Shown here: in pieces, positions 12,135-23,900 of the stretch
How positions within the stretch are numbered: the first letter of the stretch is position 1
Layout: each line of letters opens with the position of its first letter
Source: Apostichopus japonicus
Lineage: Eukaryota > Echinodermata > Holothuroidea > Aspidochirotida > Stichopodidae
DNA: 64,000 nt
NCBI RefSeq assembly: GCF_037975245.1
Contig: NC_092578.1
Span: 248,001-312,000, forward strand
Direction of reading: 5' to 3'
The notes under the pieces: generated by a model
Database searches by the model: none
The model's input: only the letters and a program-made list of their open reading frames with translations
What the model was told of the DNA's origin: nothing
Program-made: the position numbers and the translations under genes

Positions 12135-12932
12135 ATGATATACCTGGAATGTTATATATACAGCTACTATCTATATGATGATATACTTTGGGTGGTATGT
12201 TATATGATGTACCTGTAGTGGTATGTTATCTATAGCTACCAGCTATATGATGATATACTTGAAGTGGTATGTGATATAAAGCTACTATCTATGTGATGAT
12301 ATACCTGTAGTGGTATGTTATCTATAGCTACCAGCTATATGATGATATACTTGGAGTGGTATGTGATATAAAGCTACTATCTATGTGATGATATACATGT
12401 AGTGGTATGTTATCTATAGCTACCAGCTATATGATGATATACTTGGAGTGGTATGTTATATATACAGCTACTATCTATGTGATGATATACCTGTAGTGGT
12501 ATGTTATCTATAGCTACCAGCTATATGATGATATACTTGGAGTGGTATGTTATATATACAGCTACTATCTATGTGATGATATACATGTAGTGGTATGTTA
12601 TCTATAGCTACCAGCTATATGATGATATACTTGGAGTGGTATGTTATATATAAAGCTACTATCTATGTGATGATATACCTGTAGTGGTATGTTATCTATA
12701 GCTACCAGCTATATGATGATATACTTGGAGTGGTATGTTATATATAAAGCTACTATCTATGTGATGATATACATGTAGTGGTATGTTATCTATAGCTACC
12801 AGCTATATGATGATATACTTGGAGTGGTATGTTATATATAAAGTTACTATCTATGTGATGATATACCTGTAGTGGTATGTTATCTATAGCTACCAGCTAT
12901 ATGATGATATACCTGGTTTGTTATATATAACT
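12135..12932. repeat. ~90-bp tandem array built from two ~45-bp half units
   Basis: Alternating half units contain GTAGTGGTATGTTATCTATA and GGAGTGGTATGTTATATATA, each with GATGATATAC. The higher-order period is about 90 bases, repeated roughly eight times, with decay at both ends. Confidence 0.9.
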
Positions 12933-14764
12933 AGTGGGACATGTTAATTGAGCTGTAGAGCAAATCACAAAATTACCTTTAAAAATTGGATCCTTTGGGC
13001 ATTCTATCAGAAATTCCAATAATTGAAATGTTGGTCAATAAAAGTGCAATTCTTAAATATTAAAAGAGTTCTTTATGAGGGTACAATTGAGAAGTTTTCT
13101 ACCGAGGAGGGGGGGGGGGGGAGGTTGCCTTACGGCCCTTTAACTGTTGCACTGAAACATGATTTTACTGTCATATTACAGATTTATGTTAAGTTTCTGT
13201 TGGTCTGTTTATGTAGCACCATTAAAAGACAACTTTGCTAATTTGATTCAGCTGTTTAAATGTCTAGTTTAGTTTGGATGTGTGTTTGTAGTTGATGTAA
13301 GGATGGAGTTGGAAAAGACTTTTATTTACTTTATGATAACTAGAATGTCCTTTTTAAATCCAAGGTACATGCATGGTCAGCCAGTAAGCAAGTCTGTATT
13401 ATAGACTTGATCAATACAGTTTATTAGTCTTATAGACTATTTCCCGTCCTTTAAAACTTTGAACAATAAATATATGGCGTCACTAATTCTGCATTTTTTA
13501 GTTCTTTTTTTTTTTTTTTTTTGATAGTTCTTTTAAAAGTTCTTGCAATGCAAGTTTCAGCACAAACAGGTGAGTTATTGCCACGACAATGTGTGTAACT
13601 GTCTGTCCATTTGTCAAGAATGATTTAAATGATCCCAGAAAATATATATGGAAATTGCATTCAACAACCCCACACCCCTCTGATATATTGTTTTAACTCG
13701 CCCTATAGCCCGTCAAAGAAGGTTCATGGCCCTATGAAAATCAGTCGGTGAAAAATTTCTTTTGAAATCTTGTGCACGTCACTGCAAGTGGTGGTCATGT
13801 GGTGTTCGTTCGCTCAGGGCATGTATCACAAACCACCAAATCAGAAAATTTGTACACCAAATCTGTACCATATGTACTATACCATATGTAAGAAGTACAA
13901 ATTGGTCCAAAGAGTGCACACAACCAAGAGAAGTGTCCACATGACAATTACGGTTTGGGAGCCCATTAGTATCAGTCATTCGTACTAAATCATTCTTACG
14001 AAGTGCTACTACTTAGATACGATTCGTCCATTAATTAAAGGAGGCAAACCCAACTACCATTATTATAATGGTCTTGAAAAAAATCCCCTTCAAGCTAAGA
14101 AATATCTTGTTCCATTTGGGAGATATCACAGATTTAATGTTCATTCCCAAGTCTAAATATGACATCAAGCCACATGTGCTTAAATTTTAAGTTTGCTCTA
14201 TTTATTTCTGTAATGCGGATTCTAAAATATTGAACCTCATAACATAAACATAACGTAATGATAGCACTGTCTTTCAGTGTCAACACTTCTAACATTCCCA
14301 TCTTGAAAATAACAAAGGTAAAATAAACAAAGGTAAAATAAATAAGGATGACTATGACATCTCAGATTCACCAAATGACAGGTATGTCCCAGAGATGACT
14401 TTTAAGCTAGGTTAAGTTCCAAACTGATCAAGATCCCCCACCCTCTCCCAACATAAACTGGCTTACAGATCCTCTAGAATTTTAGACTTGTTAAATAAGT
14501 AATCGTTTTTTTCTTCACACTAGTAGCTTTAACTAGAATATCCAGGACACAATTTTACTCATTGTAGTTTAGTAGGTTGCGCCATCTCATTGGCTTTGTC
14601 CCCGTTCTATATTACTGTCTGGTGATTACTATATCGTCTGCTATGATGATAACCTATTGCAACCTCCGGCTATTAGACTATAATTGCCAGTATAATCGCG
14701 TTTCCAATGAAGGGAATGGGTGATGCGTTTACTGTTTGGAAGACCATCTCAGATGGGTAATGCC
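12933..14764. other. Intergenic, no gene recognised
   Basis: Contains a G-run near 13109-13121 and a T-run near 13505-13522. Short overlapping open frames at 13762-13988 on both strands have no domain support. Confidence 0.4.
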
Positions 14765-14850
14765 TTTGGCCAGCTAGGGATCAAACCCAGGACCTCTTAT
14801 AGATATGGCAGGTTTCATTTCTTCTAACACTACCACAAATTTTCACTCCA
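14765..14850 (-). repeat. tRNA-derived SINE-like fragment
   Basis: On the minus strand there is a B box, GGTTTGATCCC (14777-14787), inside a tRNA-like T-arm context. A weak A-box-like TAGTGTTAGAAG lies about 45 bases upstream. The rest of a tRNA fold is not clear. Confidence 0.4.
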
Positions 14851-14863
14851 CCATAGCACAATT

Positions 14864-15018
14864 TGAAGCTGGCCGCATATCCACCCCCACCCTCAATTCA
14901 GACGCACAGAGACCCACCCCCTTCAGACGCACATTCAGCTGCAGTTTCAGCCGCGCATTCAGACGCACTTTCGGCCAATGTGCGGCTAAATGTGAGGCTG
15001 AAACTGCGGCCAGCTTCA
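14864..15018. repeat. 155-bp stem-loop element with perfect 14-bp ends
   Basis: TGAAGCTGGCCGCA at the left end is matched by its exact reverse complement at the right end. Inside, GCAGTTTCAGCC and GGCTGAAACTGC form a second inverted pair. It could be a small foldback MITE; no clear target duplication is seen. A 12-base palindrome, GATTGCGCAATC, lies just outside at 15036-15047. Confidence 0.55.
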
Positions 15019-15309
15019 GTTTGGTTTCAGTTCATGATTGCGCAATCACCTAACAATGGAACATGAAACTGAGTGAAAGATACAATGCCATTGCCCGTTA
15101 CTGAAATACAAACCAAGAACATCTCAGATTACTGAACTGCGTGGGCGTTACCGAAATAATGATTGTAAAGATCAGCGATATCACAGCCTCTTTCACAGGA
15201 ACTAGTCAGCAACGGCTATTCCGTACATTATAGGCATTACTAGGCTAATGACTTTACACAGTTAGGCCAAGGCTAGGCTTACATTACAAATTTACAATTA
15301 AGTCTATTA

Positions 15310-16055
15310 TAATTAAGCCCAAAACACGCTATGAGAAAGTTAATTTTCCATTGCTTGCAAGTGAAGTTTTCTTCTTGTCGCTACAAAATGCAGACAGTAA
15401 TGAAATGTGATACCTTGTTATCTTTGATCTAGACCTGAGCTGTCCATTGCTGCTATGTACACTGTGTTGTTGGTATTGACCGTAGCTGTATGTATTGACT
15501 GTACACTAGCGTCCAATTACCAACGGTAGCAAGCTGTGTGTGTATTTTCTGGGATCAATGGTGGTGTCTTACACTTCTGTTACACCTCATTCGAAACTAG
15601 GTCAGATTACTGGCATCAGACGTTTCTTTGTGCGCGAGTCTTCACACCCTTTAAACGTAGCCTTGGCTAGGGCTGTTATAAATTCCTTTGAAGGCATTGA
15701 AGACTCGCCCAAAACCGCGTGCCGCGCTCTGAGAAAGTTAATTTTCCATTGCTTGCAAGTGAAGTTTTTTTTCGTGTCGCTAAAAAATGCAGACAGTAAT
15801 GAAACTTGATACCTTGTTATCTTTTATCTAGACCTGAAATGTCCATCGCTGCTATGTGCACTGTGTTGTAGGTATCCACCGTAGCTGCATGTATTGACTA
15901 TGCACTAGTGTCTAATTACAGACGGTAGCAAGCTGTGTGTGTACTTTCTAGGATCGATGGTGGTGTCTAACACTTCTGTTACACCTCATTCGAAACTTGG
16001 TCAGATTACCGGCATGAGACGTTTCTTAGTGCGCGAGTTCACTCCATTTAACTAA
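15310..16055. repeat. Tandem duplication of a ~350-bp segment, offset 399 bp
   Basis: Sequence from about 15310-15655 recurs at about 15710-16055. Both copies share AGAAAGTTAATTTTCCATTG, CACTTCTGTTACACCTCATT and GCAGACAGTAATGAAA with scattered substitutions, indicating an older local duplication. Neither copy has a convincing coding frame. Confidence 0.85.
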
Positions 16056-17600
16056 GGAGTAAGGTATGATAGAGAAATTCGTTTAAAATAAGTTTAGGCT
16101 ATGCATGAGCAGGCAGAAGGCATAAGTCCTATCTAGTGTTTTACCCATAATCAGCAAGAGACAGAGTCCGAATCAGCCCATTTTTTAAGATAATGGGTAT
16201 AGGGCCTAAGCCTAGATGGGCTTTGATCTAAGCTCAAGAAATACTCGGAACCTATTCTGTTGATATTTTACTGTAAAGATAATGTCACTCAGAAAGAAAA
16301 AGAACAGTATCTTGACAACTCCTTATATTACTTAGTGTTATTATTATAACTCAAAATACTGATTCAATGAGCTTCAGTATTGGGTTGTCAAATCGACTTA
16401 GATGATAGTTTTAGGCTCACTAAATTGCACAACTGTCAAAGGTTTTGTGATTTAATACACCATTCTTTTCTCCAAGATAAAACTACTTGAATAATATGTT
16501 CTTGTTAAGGTATGAACGATCATAACTAGCACTTTCTCGAATGAACAAACAAGATAGTACAGACGGCCTCTTTATATAGGATATTGTTTTCCTGCAACAT
16601 GTTTGTTTTCACCAAGATGAGGTGAGACGTGAACAGAGTGAAAATAATAGCATGAAATCATGCCAATATCATAACTTATAGACCAGAAATTCCAAGTTAA
16701 GGCAACTTAAAATTCATAACTCAGTGACACAACAGTCTTTTGGAGCTGATTTGATAGAAATCAAATCACCATTTTCACAATTATTTCTGAGATAAGATTT
16801 CTGTCACAAAACGTAATTGCTGAGATGGTTAGACTTGCTTGTGTTACACCTTAGCTCAGTATAATAATATGTATTTCTTAACTCTTAACAATAGTGTATT
16901 GTGTGTTGCCAATAATTGGGAATCAGTAATCTGTGTTGGTCTGATTCTGAGATGAAAGGAAAGGGAATCGTTTTAAAGTTTTTGTGAGAATCAGTAAAAC
17001 AATAGTCATAACAGTACTTTCTGTTGACAGTTGGGCATGCATAGGAACTTTCAACTAAAGTTTGGTAGAGAAACTATGGACAAGCGTGCTTCCTCTGCAA
17101 GTTTTGGTTATGCCTAAGTAAACAGTAGTTCCTTTAGCCAGATCATGGAAATATTTGACCTAGGCCATAAGCGGTGGCCACAATTTGTACAATATGACAC
17201 TTTGCCATTCCTCACAATATAAAGAAATGTGTGATAAATGAATTTGTATAGCAAAGAAGATCACAGTGATCATTTACTTATTACAGTTCTTCCATTTGTT
17301 AATATTATAAATTTCAACACTTGTTATCAAAACAATTTAATGGCATAAATAATTGATGTGGTTATCAGGAAGTATTTCATTTTGAGAATCATAATTTTGG
17401 AGCAATATAAAATGTGAAGTTTTCCTAGTCTAAAGCACATATTTAGGTCCGAAGACCCAACGATTGTAGAAAAAATTTGCTGTGTGAAATGTGATTAATT
17501 TCATTGAGGCAATTGCATGTCCAGCACAGTTGGGCTAGAGTCTATAGGTTTGGGACATTATATGGTGCCGAACATGCAGTACTGTACACTGTGGAAATTT
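16056..17600. other. Upstream region of GTDC1, nothing recognised
   Basis: AT-rich sequence with stops in all frames. No CpG-rich promoter or 5' exon stands out. Confidence 0.4.
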
Positions 17601-17750
17601 CATGATGTTATTTTTCTCAGAGACATGTTCTTTGATGTTATTTGTCTCAGAGACCTGTTCTTTGATGTTATTTGTCTAAGAGACCTGTTCTTTGACGTTA
17701 TTTGTCTCAGAGACCTTTTCTTTGATGTTATTTATCTCAGAGACCTGCAC
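17601..17750. repeat. 30-bp minisatellite, five copies, just upstream of the GTDC1 start
   Basis: Five exact-length units of the type TTTGATGTTATTTGTCTCAG plus AGACCTGTTC end 14 bases before the GTDC1 ATG. Because 30 is a multiple of three, an 88-codon open frame (17517-17783) runs through the array and past the GTDC1 ATG in another frame. Each unit carries TTTGTCTCAG, which resembles a splice acceptor. Confidence 0.9.
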
Positions 17751-17764
17751 TTTGATAGGTTGCA

Positions 17765-17949
17765 ATGGAGAAGGTGCTGGTGATAGAACCATTCAGTGTT
17801 GATTCTCACAAGTTGCTTGTGGACTTCCTTGAGGGCAAATTTGAGACTGTTATCTTTGCCCTTCCTGCCCAGAAATGGCACTGGAAAGCAAGGACAGCTG
17901 CTCTATACTTTGCTCAGATGATTCCAAGCAATCAAGAATTGCAATGCAG
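17765..17949 (+). CDS. GTDC1: GTDC1 coding exon 1
   Basis: Starts at ATG in TTGCAATGGAGAAGG and encodes the N-terminal Rossmann strand (VLVIEPF), SHKLLVDFL and [17 protein letters not shown]. Ends CAG|GTAAAA, phase 2. The Arg codon is completed by the first base of exon 2. Confidence 0.9.
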
Positions 17950-20900
17950 GTAAAATCAACGGCTATTATTACATGGTACCTCTGCTATCCTCAGACTTGC
18001 AACTTTGACTTCCAAATAACAATTACTGTACTAAAAAGTCATAATATATGACTAAACACATTGATATGTCATTTAAAATCAGATCTTATAAGTGTAAGTA
18101 AATGATCCAAACATTTGTGTTACGATAGAATAAAGATAACACATGTTATTTCAAGCATGCAGGATTTTATGTTGTAATGAAATTAATTGAGTATTGAAAA
18201 GTGTTTTCCAAACTTGTTATCCTTGTACCTGATTAGTAGGTTACAATTCCATTTTATCTAACATTAGCAAAGATTCTGCTATGTAAGTTCTAAAGCCTGT
18301 GTGCATTATAGCTGAACCAGAAAAATCGCACGTAGGGAGTGATTGAAACTATACTAGTTCATTTTCAACCTCATTTAAGTCTGTGTTGAGATGTATAGAT
18401 ACTTCAACATATTTTGAACTAGGTTTATTTGTTGGGAAAATTTCTGCACATTGTCCTTTTTCAATGCTAGTTATATTGTTATATATTGCACATATATTGA
18501 AATATATTGCACATATATCCCAGTCTATCAATACTTCCCTATCTGTGAATAAACGCCTGTCTATGAGTACACCCATGTTTATCTTGAGTATGAGCATATA
18601 TTCCTGTCTATGACTTTATCTCTGAGTATGAGCACATTCCTGTCTATGAGTATATCCCTGTCTATAAGTATATCCCTCTCTATGAGTATATCCCTATCTA
18701 TGAGTTTATTTCTGACTGTGATCATATCCCTCTCTATAAGTATATCCCTATCTATGAGTATATCTCTATCTATGAGTTTATTTCTGACTGTGAGCATATC
18801 CCTCTTTATAAGTAAATCCCTATCTATGAGTATATATCTCTATCTATGAGTTTATCTAAATGACGATGAGCACATCCCTGTCTTGGAAAATATCCCTGCC
18901 ATGAGTTTATTTCTGTCTGTGAGCGTATCCTTGTCTATCTGTGAGTATATCCCTATCTATGAGTATATCCCTATCTATGAGTTTATTCCTGACTGTGAGC
19001 ATATCCCTGTCTATCTGTGAGTATATCCCTATCTATGAGTATATCCCTATCTATGAGTTTATTTCTGACTGTGAGCATATCCCTGTCTATCTGTGAGTAT
19101 ATCCCTATCTATGAGTTTATTTCTGACTGTGAGTATACCCCTATCTATTATTATATCTCTCTATCTATGAATATCCCTATCTATGAGTATATAATCCCTG
19201 TCTATGAGTATATCCCAGTCTATGAGTTAATCCCAGTCTATGAGTTTATCACTGTCTATGAGTTTATTTCTGACTATGAGTATATCCCAGTCTATGAGTT
19301 TATCTCTATGAGCACATCCCTATTTGTGAGTATATCCCTATCTATTGTATATCTCTCTATCTATGAATATATCCCTATCTTTGCGTCTATGAGTAACTAT
19401 GTTTCAGTATCTCTTTGTTAACATACCAGACATGGTATGATTTGTACAGTAGTGATTGAGAGCAGGCTATCCCTGTAGATATTTGGCAACCTTAAGACCT
19501 ATTTTTTTCTTTGCATCATTATTGAAAGAGTCTGTTTTCTAAGTGGTTGTGAAATCATTTTTAATTTTATCTTTGTTTTGTAGAACACTATTTGCTAGTT
19601 CAGTTCTAAACTTAGCTGAATTGGTAGCCATGAGACCTGACCTTGCAGGAATGAAGAAGGTATTGTACTTCCATGAAAATCAACTGGTTTATCCAGTGAG
19701 GAAACAACAAGAACGGGACTTTCAGTATGGTTACAATCAGATCATATCCAGGTAAGATAGCAGTTAGATCAAATCTGATTAAGGCTAATTCCGATCTTGT
19801 CATATCAAGGTATGCCAACTTTAATTAGGTCATATCCATGTAACACTACTTGCAATCAGGTCATATCTAAGTGAGAGTAATTGCAATCAGGTCACATCCA
19901 GGTAAGACTAGTTGTAATCAGGTTACATTCAGGTAAGACTTTGCAATCAGGTTACATTCAGGTAAGACTTTGCAATCAGGTGATATTATTCAGGTAAGAC
20001 TTTGCATTCAGGTTATATTATTCAGGTAAGACTAGATGCAATCAGGTTATATTATTCAGGTAAGACTAGATGCAATCAGGTTATATTATTCAGGTAAGAC
20101 TAGATGCAATCAGGTTATATTCAGGTAAGACTTTGCAATCAGGTGATATTATTCGGGTAAGACTTTGCATTCAGGTTATATTATTCAGGTAAGACTAGAT
20201 GCAATCAGGTTATATTATTCAGGTAAGACTAGATGCAATCAGGTTATATTATTCAGGTAAGACTAGATGCAATCAGGTTATATTCAGGTAAGACTAGATG
20301 CTATCAGGTTATATTCAGGTAAGACTACATGCTATCAGGTTATATTATTCAGGTAAGACTAGATGCAATCAGGTTATATTCAGGTAAAACTAGTTGCAAT
20401 CAGGTTATATTCAGGTAAAACTATAGTTGCAGTCAGGTTATATTCAGGTAAGACTAGATGCAATCAGGTTATATTCAGGTAAGACTAGATGCAATCAGGT
20501 TATATTCAGGTAAAACTAAAGTTGCAATCAGGTTATAATCAGGTAAGACTAGATGCAATCAGGTTATATTCAGGTAAGACTAGATGCAATCAGGTTATAT
20601 TCAGGTAAGACTAGATGCAATCAGGTTATATTCAGGTAAGACTAGATGCAATCAGGTTATATTCAGATAAAACTATAGTTGCAATCAGGTTATATTCAGG
20701 TAAGACTAGATGCAATCAGGTTATATTCAGGTAAGACTAGATGCAATCAGGTTATATTCAGGTAAGACTAGTTGCAATCAGGTTATATTCAGGTAAGACT
20801 AGTTGCAATCAGGTTATATTCAGGTAAGACTAGATGCAATCAGGTTATATTCAGGTAAGACTAGTTGCAATCAGGTTATATTCAGGTAAGACTAGTTGCA

Positions 20901-23900
20901 ATCAGGTTATATCCAGGTAAGACTAGATGCAGTTAGGTTATATTCAGGTAAGACTAGTTGCAATCAGGTTATATTCAGGTAAGACTAGTTGCAATCAGGT
21001 TATATCCAGGTAAGACTAGATGCAATCAGGTTATATTCAGGTAAGACTAGATGCAATCAGGTTATATTCAGGTAAGACTAGATGCATTCAGGTTATATTC
21101 AGGTAAAACTAGTTGCAATCAGGTTATATTCAGGTAAGACTAGTTGCAATCAGGTTATATCCAGGTAAGACTAGATGCATTCAGGTTATATTCAGGTAAG
21201 ACTAGTTGCAATCAGGTTATATTCAAGTAAGACTAGATGGAATTAGGTTATATTCAGGTAAGACTAGATGCAATCAGGTTATATTCAGGTAAGACTAGAT
21301 GCATTCAGGTTATATTCAGGTAAAACTAGTTGCAATCAGGTTATATTCAGGTAAGACTAGTTGCAATCAGGTTATATCCAGGTAAGACTAGATGCATTCA
21401 GGTTATATTCAGGTAAGACTAGTTGCAATCAGGTTATATTCAGGTAAGACTAGTTGCAATCAGGTTATATTCAGGTAAGACTAGTTGCAATCAGGTTATA
21501 TCCAGGTAAGACTAGTTGCAATCAGGTTATATTCAGGTAAGACTAGATGCAATCAGGTTATATTCAGGTAAGACTAGTTGCAATCAGGTTATATTCAGGT
21601 AAGACTATTTGTAATCATGTCATATCCAAGTAAGGCTAGCTGCAAGCATATCATATTCAGGTAAGACTAGATGGAATTAGGTTATAATCAGGTAAGACTA
21701 GATGCAATCAGGTTATATTCAGGTAAGACTAGTTGCAATCAGGTTATATTCAGGTAAGACTAGATGCAATCAGGTTATATTCAGGTAAGACTAGTTGCAA
21801 TCAGGTTATATTCAGGTAAGACTATTTGTAATCATGTCATATCCAAGTAAGGCTAGCTGCAAGCATATCATATTCAGGTAAGACTAGATGGAATAAGGTT
21901 ATAATCAGGTAAGACTAGATGCAATCAGGTTATATTCAGGTAAGACTAGTTGCAATCAGGTTATATTCTGGTAAGACTAGATGCAATCAGGTTATATTCA
22001 GGTAAGACTAGTTGCAATAAGGTTATATTCAGGTAAGACTATTTGTAATCATGTCATATCCAAGTAAGGCTAGCTGCAAGCATATCATATTCAGGTAAGA
22101 CTAGATGGAATTAGGTTATAATCAGGTAAGACTAGATGCAATCAGGTTATATTCAGGTAAGACTAGTTGCAATCAGGTTATATTCAGGTAAGACTATTTG
22201 TAATCATGTCATATCCAAGTAAGGCTAGCTGCAAGCATATCATATTCAGGTAAGACTAGATGGAATTAGGTTATAATCAGGTAAGACTAGATGCAATCAG
22301 GTTATATTCAGGTAAGACTAGTTGCAATCAGGTTATATTCAGGTAAGACTAGATGCAATCAGGTTATATTCAGGTAAGACTAGTTGCAATCAGGTTATAT
22401 TCAGGTAAGACTATTTGTTATCATGTCATATCCAAGTAAGGCTAGCTGCAAGCATATCATATTCAGGTAAGACTAGATGGAATTAGGTTATAATCAGGTA
22501 AGACTAGATGCAATCAGGTTATATTCAGGTAAGACTAGTTGCAATCAGGTTATATTCAGGTAAGACTAGTTGCAATCAGGTTATATTCAGGTAAGACTAT
22601 TTGTAATCATGTCATATCCAAGTAAGGCTAGCTGCAAGCATATCATATTCAGGTAAGACTATATGGAATTAGGTTATAATCAGGTAAGACTAGATGCAAT
22701 CAGGTTATATTCAGGTAAGACTAGTTGCAATCAGGTTATATTCAGGTAAGACTAGATGCAATCAGGTTATATTCAGGTAAGACTAGTTGCAATCAGGTTA
22801 TATTCAGGTAAGACTAGATGCAATCAGGTTATATTCAGGTAAGACTAGATGCAATTAGGTTATAATCAGGTAAGACTAGTTGCAATCAGGTTATATTCAG
22901 GTAAGACTAGATGCAATCAGGTTATATTCAGGTAAGACTAGTTGCAATCAGGTTATATTCAGGTAAGACTAGATGCAATCAGGTTATATTCAGGTAAGAC
23001 TAGATGCAATTAGGTTATAATCAGGTAAGACTAGATGGAATTAGGTTATATTCAGGTAAGACTAGATGCAATCAGGGTATATTCAGGTAAGACTAGTTGC
23101 AATCAGGTTATATTCAGGTAAGACTAGATGCAATCAGGTTATATTCAGGTAAGACTAGTTGCAATCAGGTTATATTCAGGTAAGACTAGTTGCAATCAGG
23201 TTATATTCAGGTAAGACTAGTTGCAATCATGTCATATCCAAATAAGGCTAGCTGCAAGCATATCATATTCAGGTAAGACTAGATGGAATAAGGTTATAAT
23301 CAGGTAAGACTAGTTGCAATCAGGTTATATTCAGGTAAGACTAGTTGCAATCAGGTTATATTCAGGTAAGACTAGTTGCAATCATGTCATATCCAAATAA
23401 GGCTAGCTGCAAGCATATCATATTCAGGTAAGACTAGATGGAATTAGGTTATATTCAGGTAAGACTAGATGCAATCAGGTTATATTCAGGTAAGACTAGT
23501 TGCAATCAGGTTATATTCAGGTAAGACTAGTTGCAATCAGGTTATATTCAGGTAAGACTAGTTGCAATCAGGTTATATTCAGGTAATACTAGTTGCAATC
23601 ATGTCATATCCAAATAAGGCTAGCTGCAAGCATATCATATTCAGGTAAGACTAGATGCAAGCATATCATATTTAGGTAATTTGACTAGAATGCAGTTAGG
23701 TTATATCCAAGTTAGACTAGTTGCAATCATGTCTTTTCAAGTTATCGCTAGTTGCAATCATGTCATATCAAGGTAAAACTGTGATGGAAGATAATCTTCT
23801 AGCTAGCTAAAAGTCCATATGTCTATTCCACTATTTACAGAATGTTCCACAGGTGTCTTATTGTTGGTAAATAACCTGGTAAAACAAGCAACACTTTTCC

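Noticed and set aside
14805-15066. Overlapping plus-strand frames of 67 and 82 codons
   Set aside because: They fall on the stem-loop element, and both frames are open because of its repeats.
18349-19421. Repetitive Ser/Ile/Leu and Asp/Arg/Ile frames on both strands
   Set aside because: Products of the 18-bp intronic minisatellite in GTDC1.
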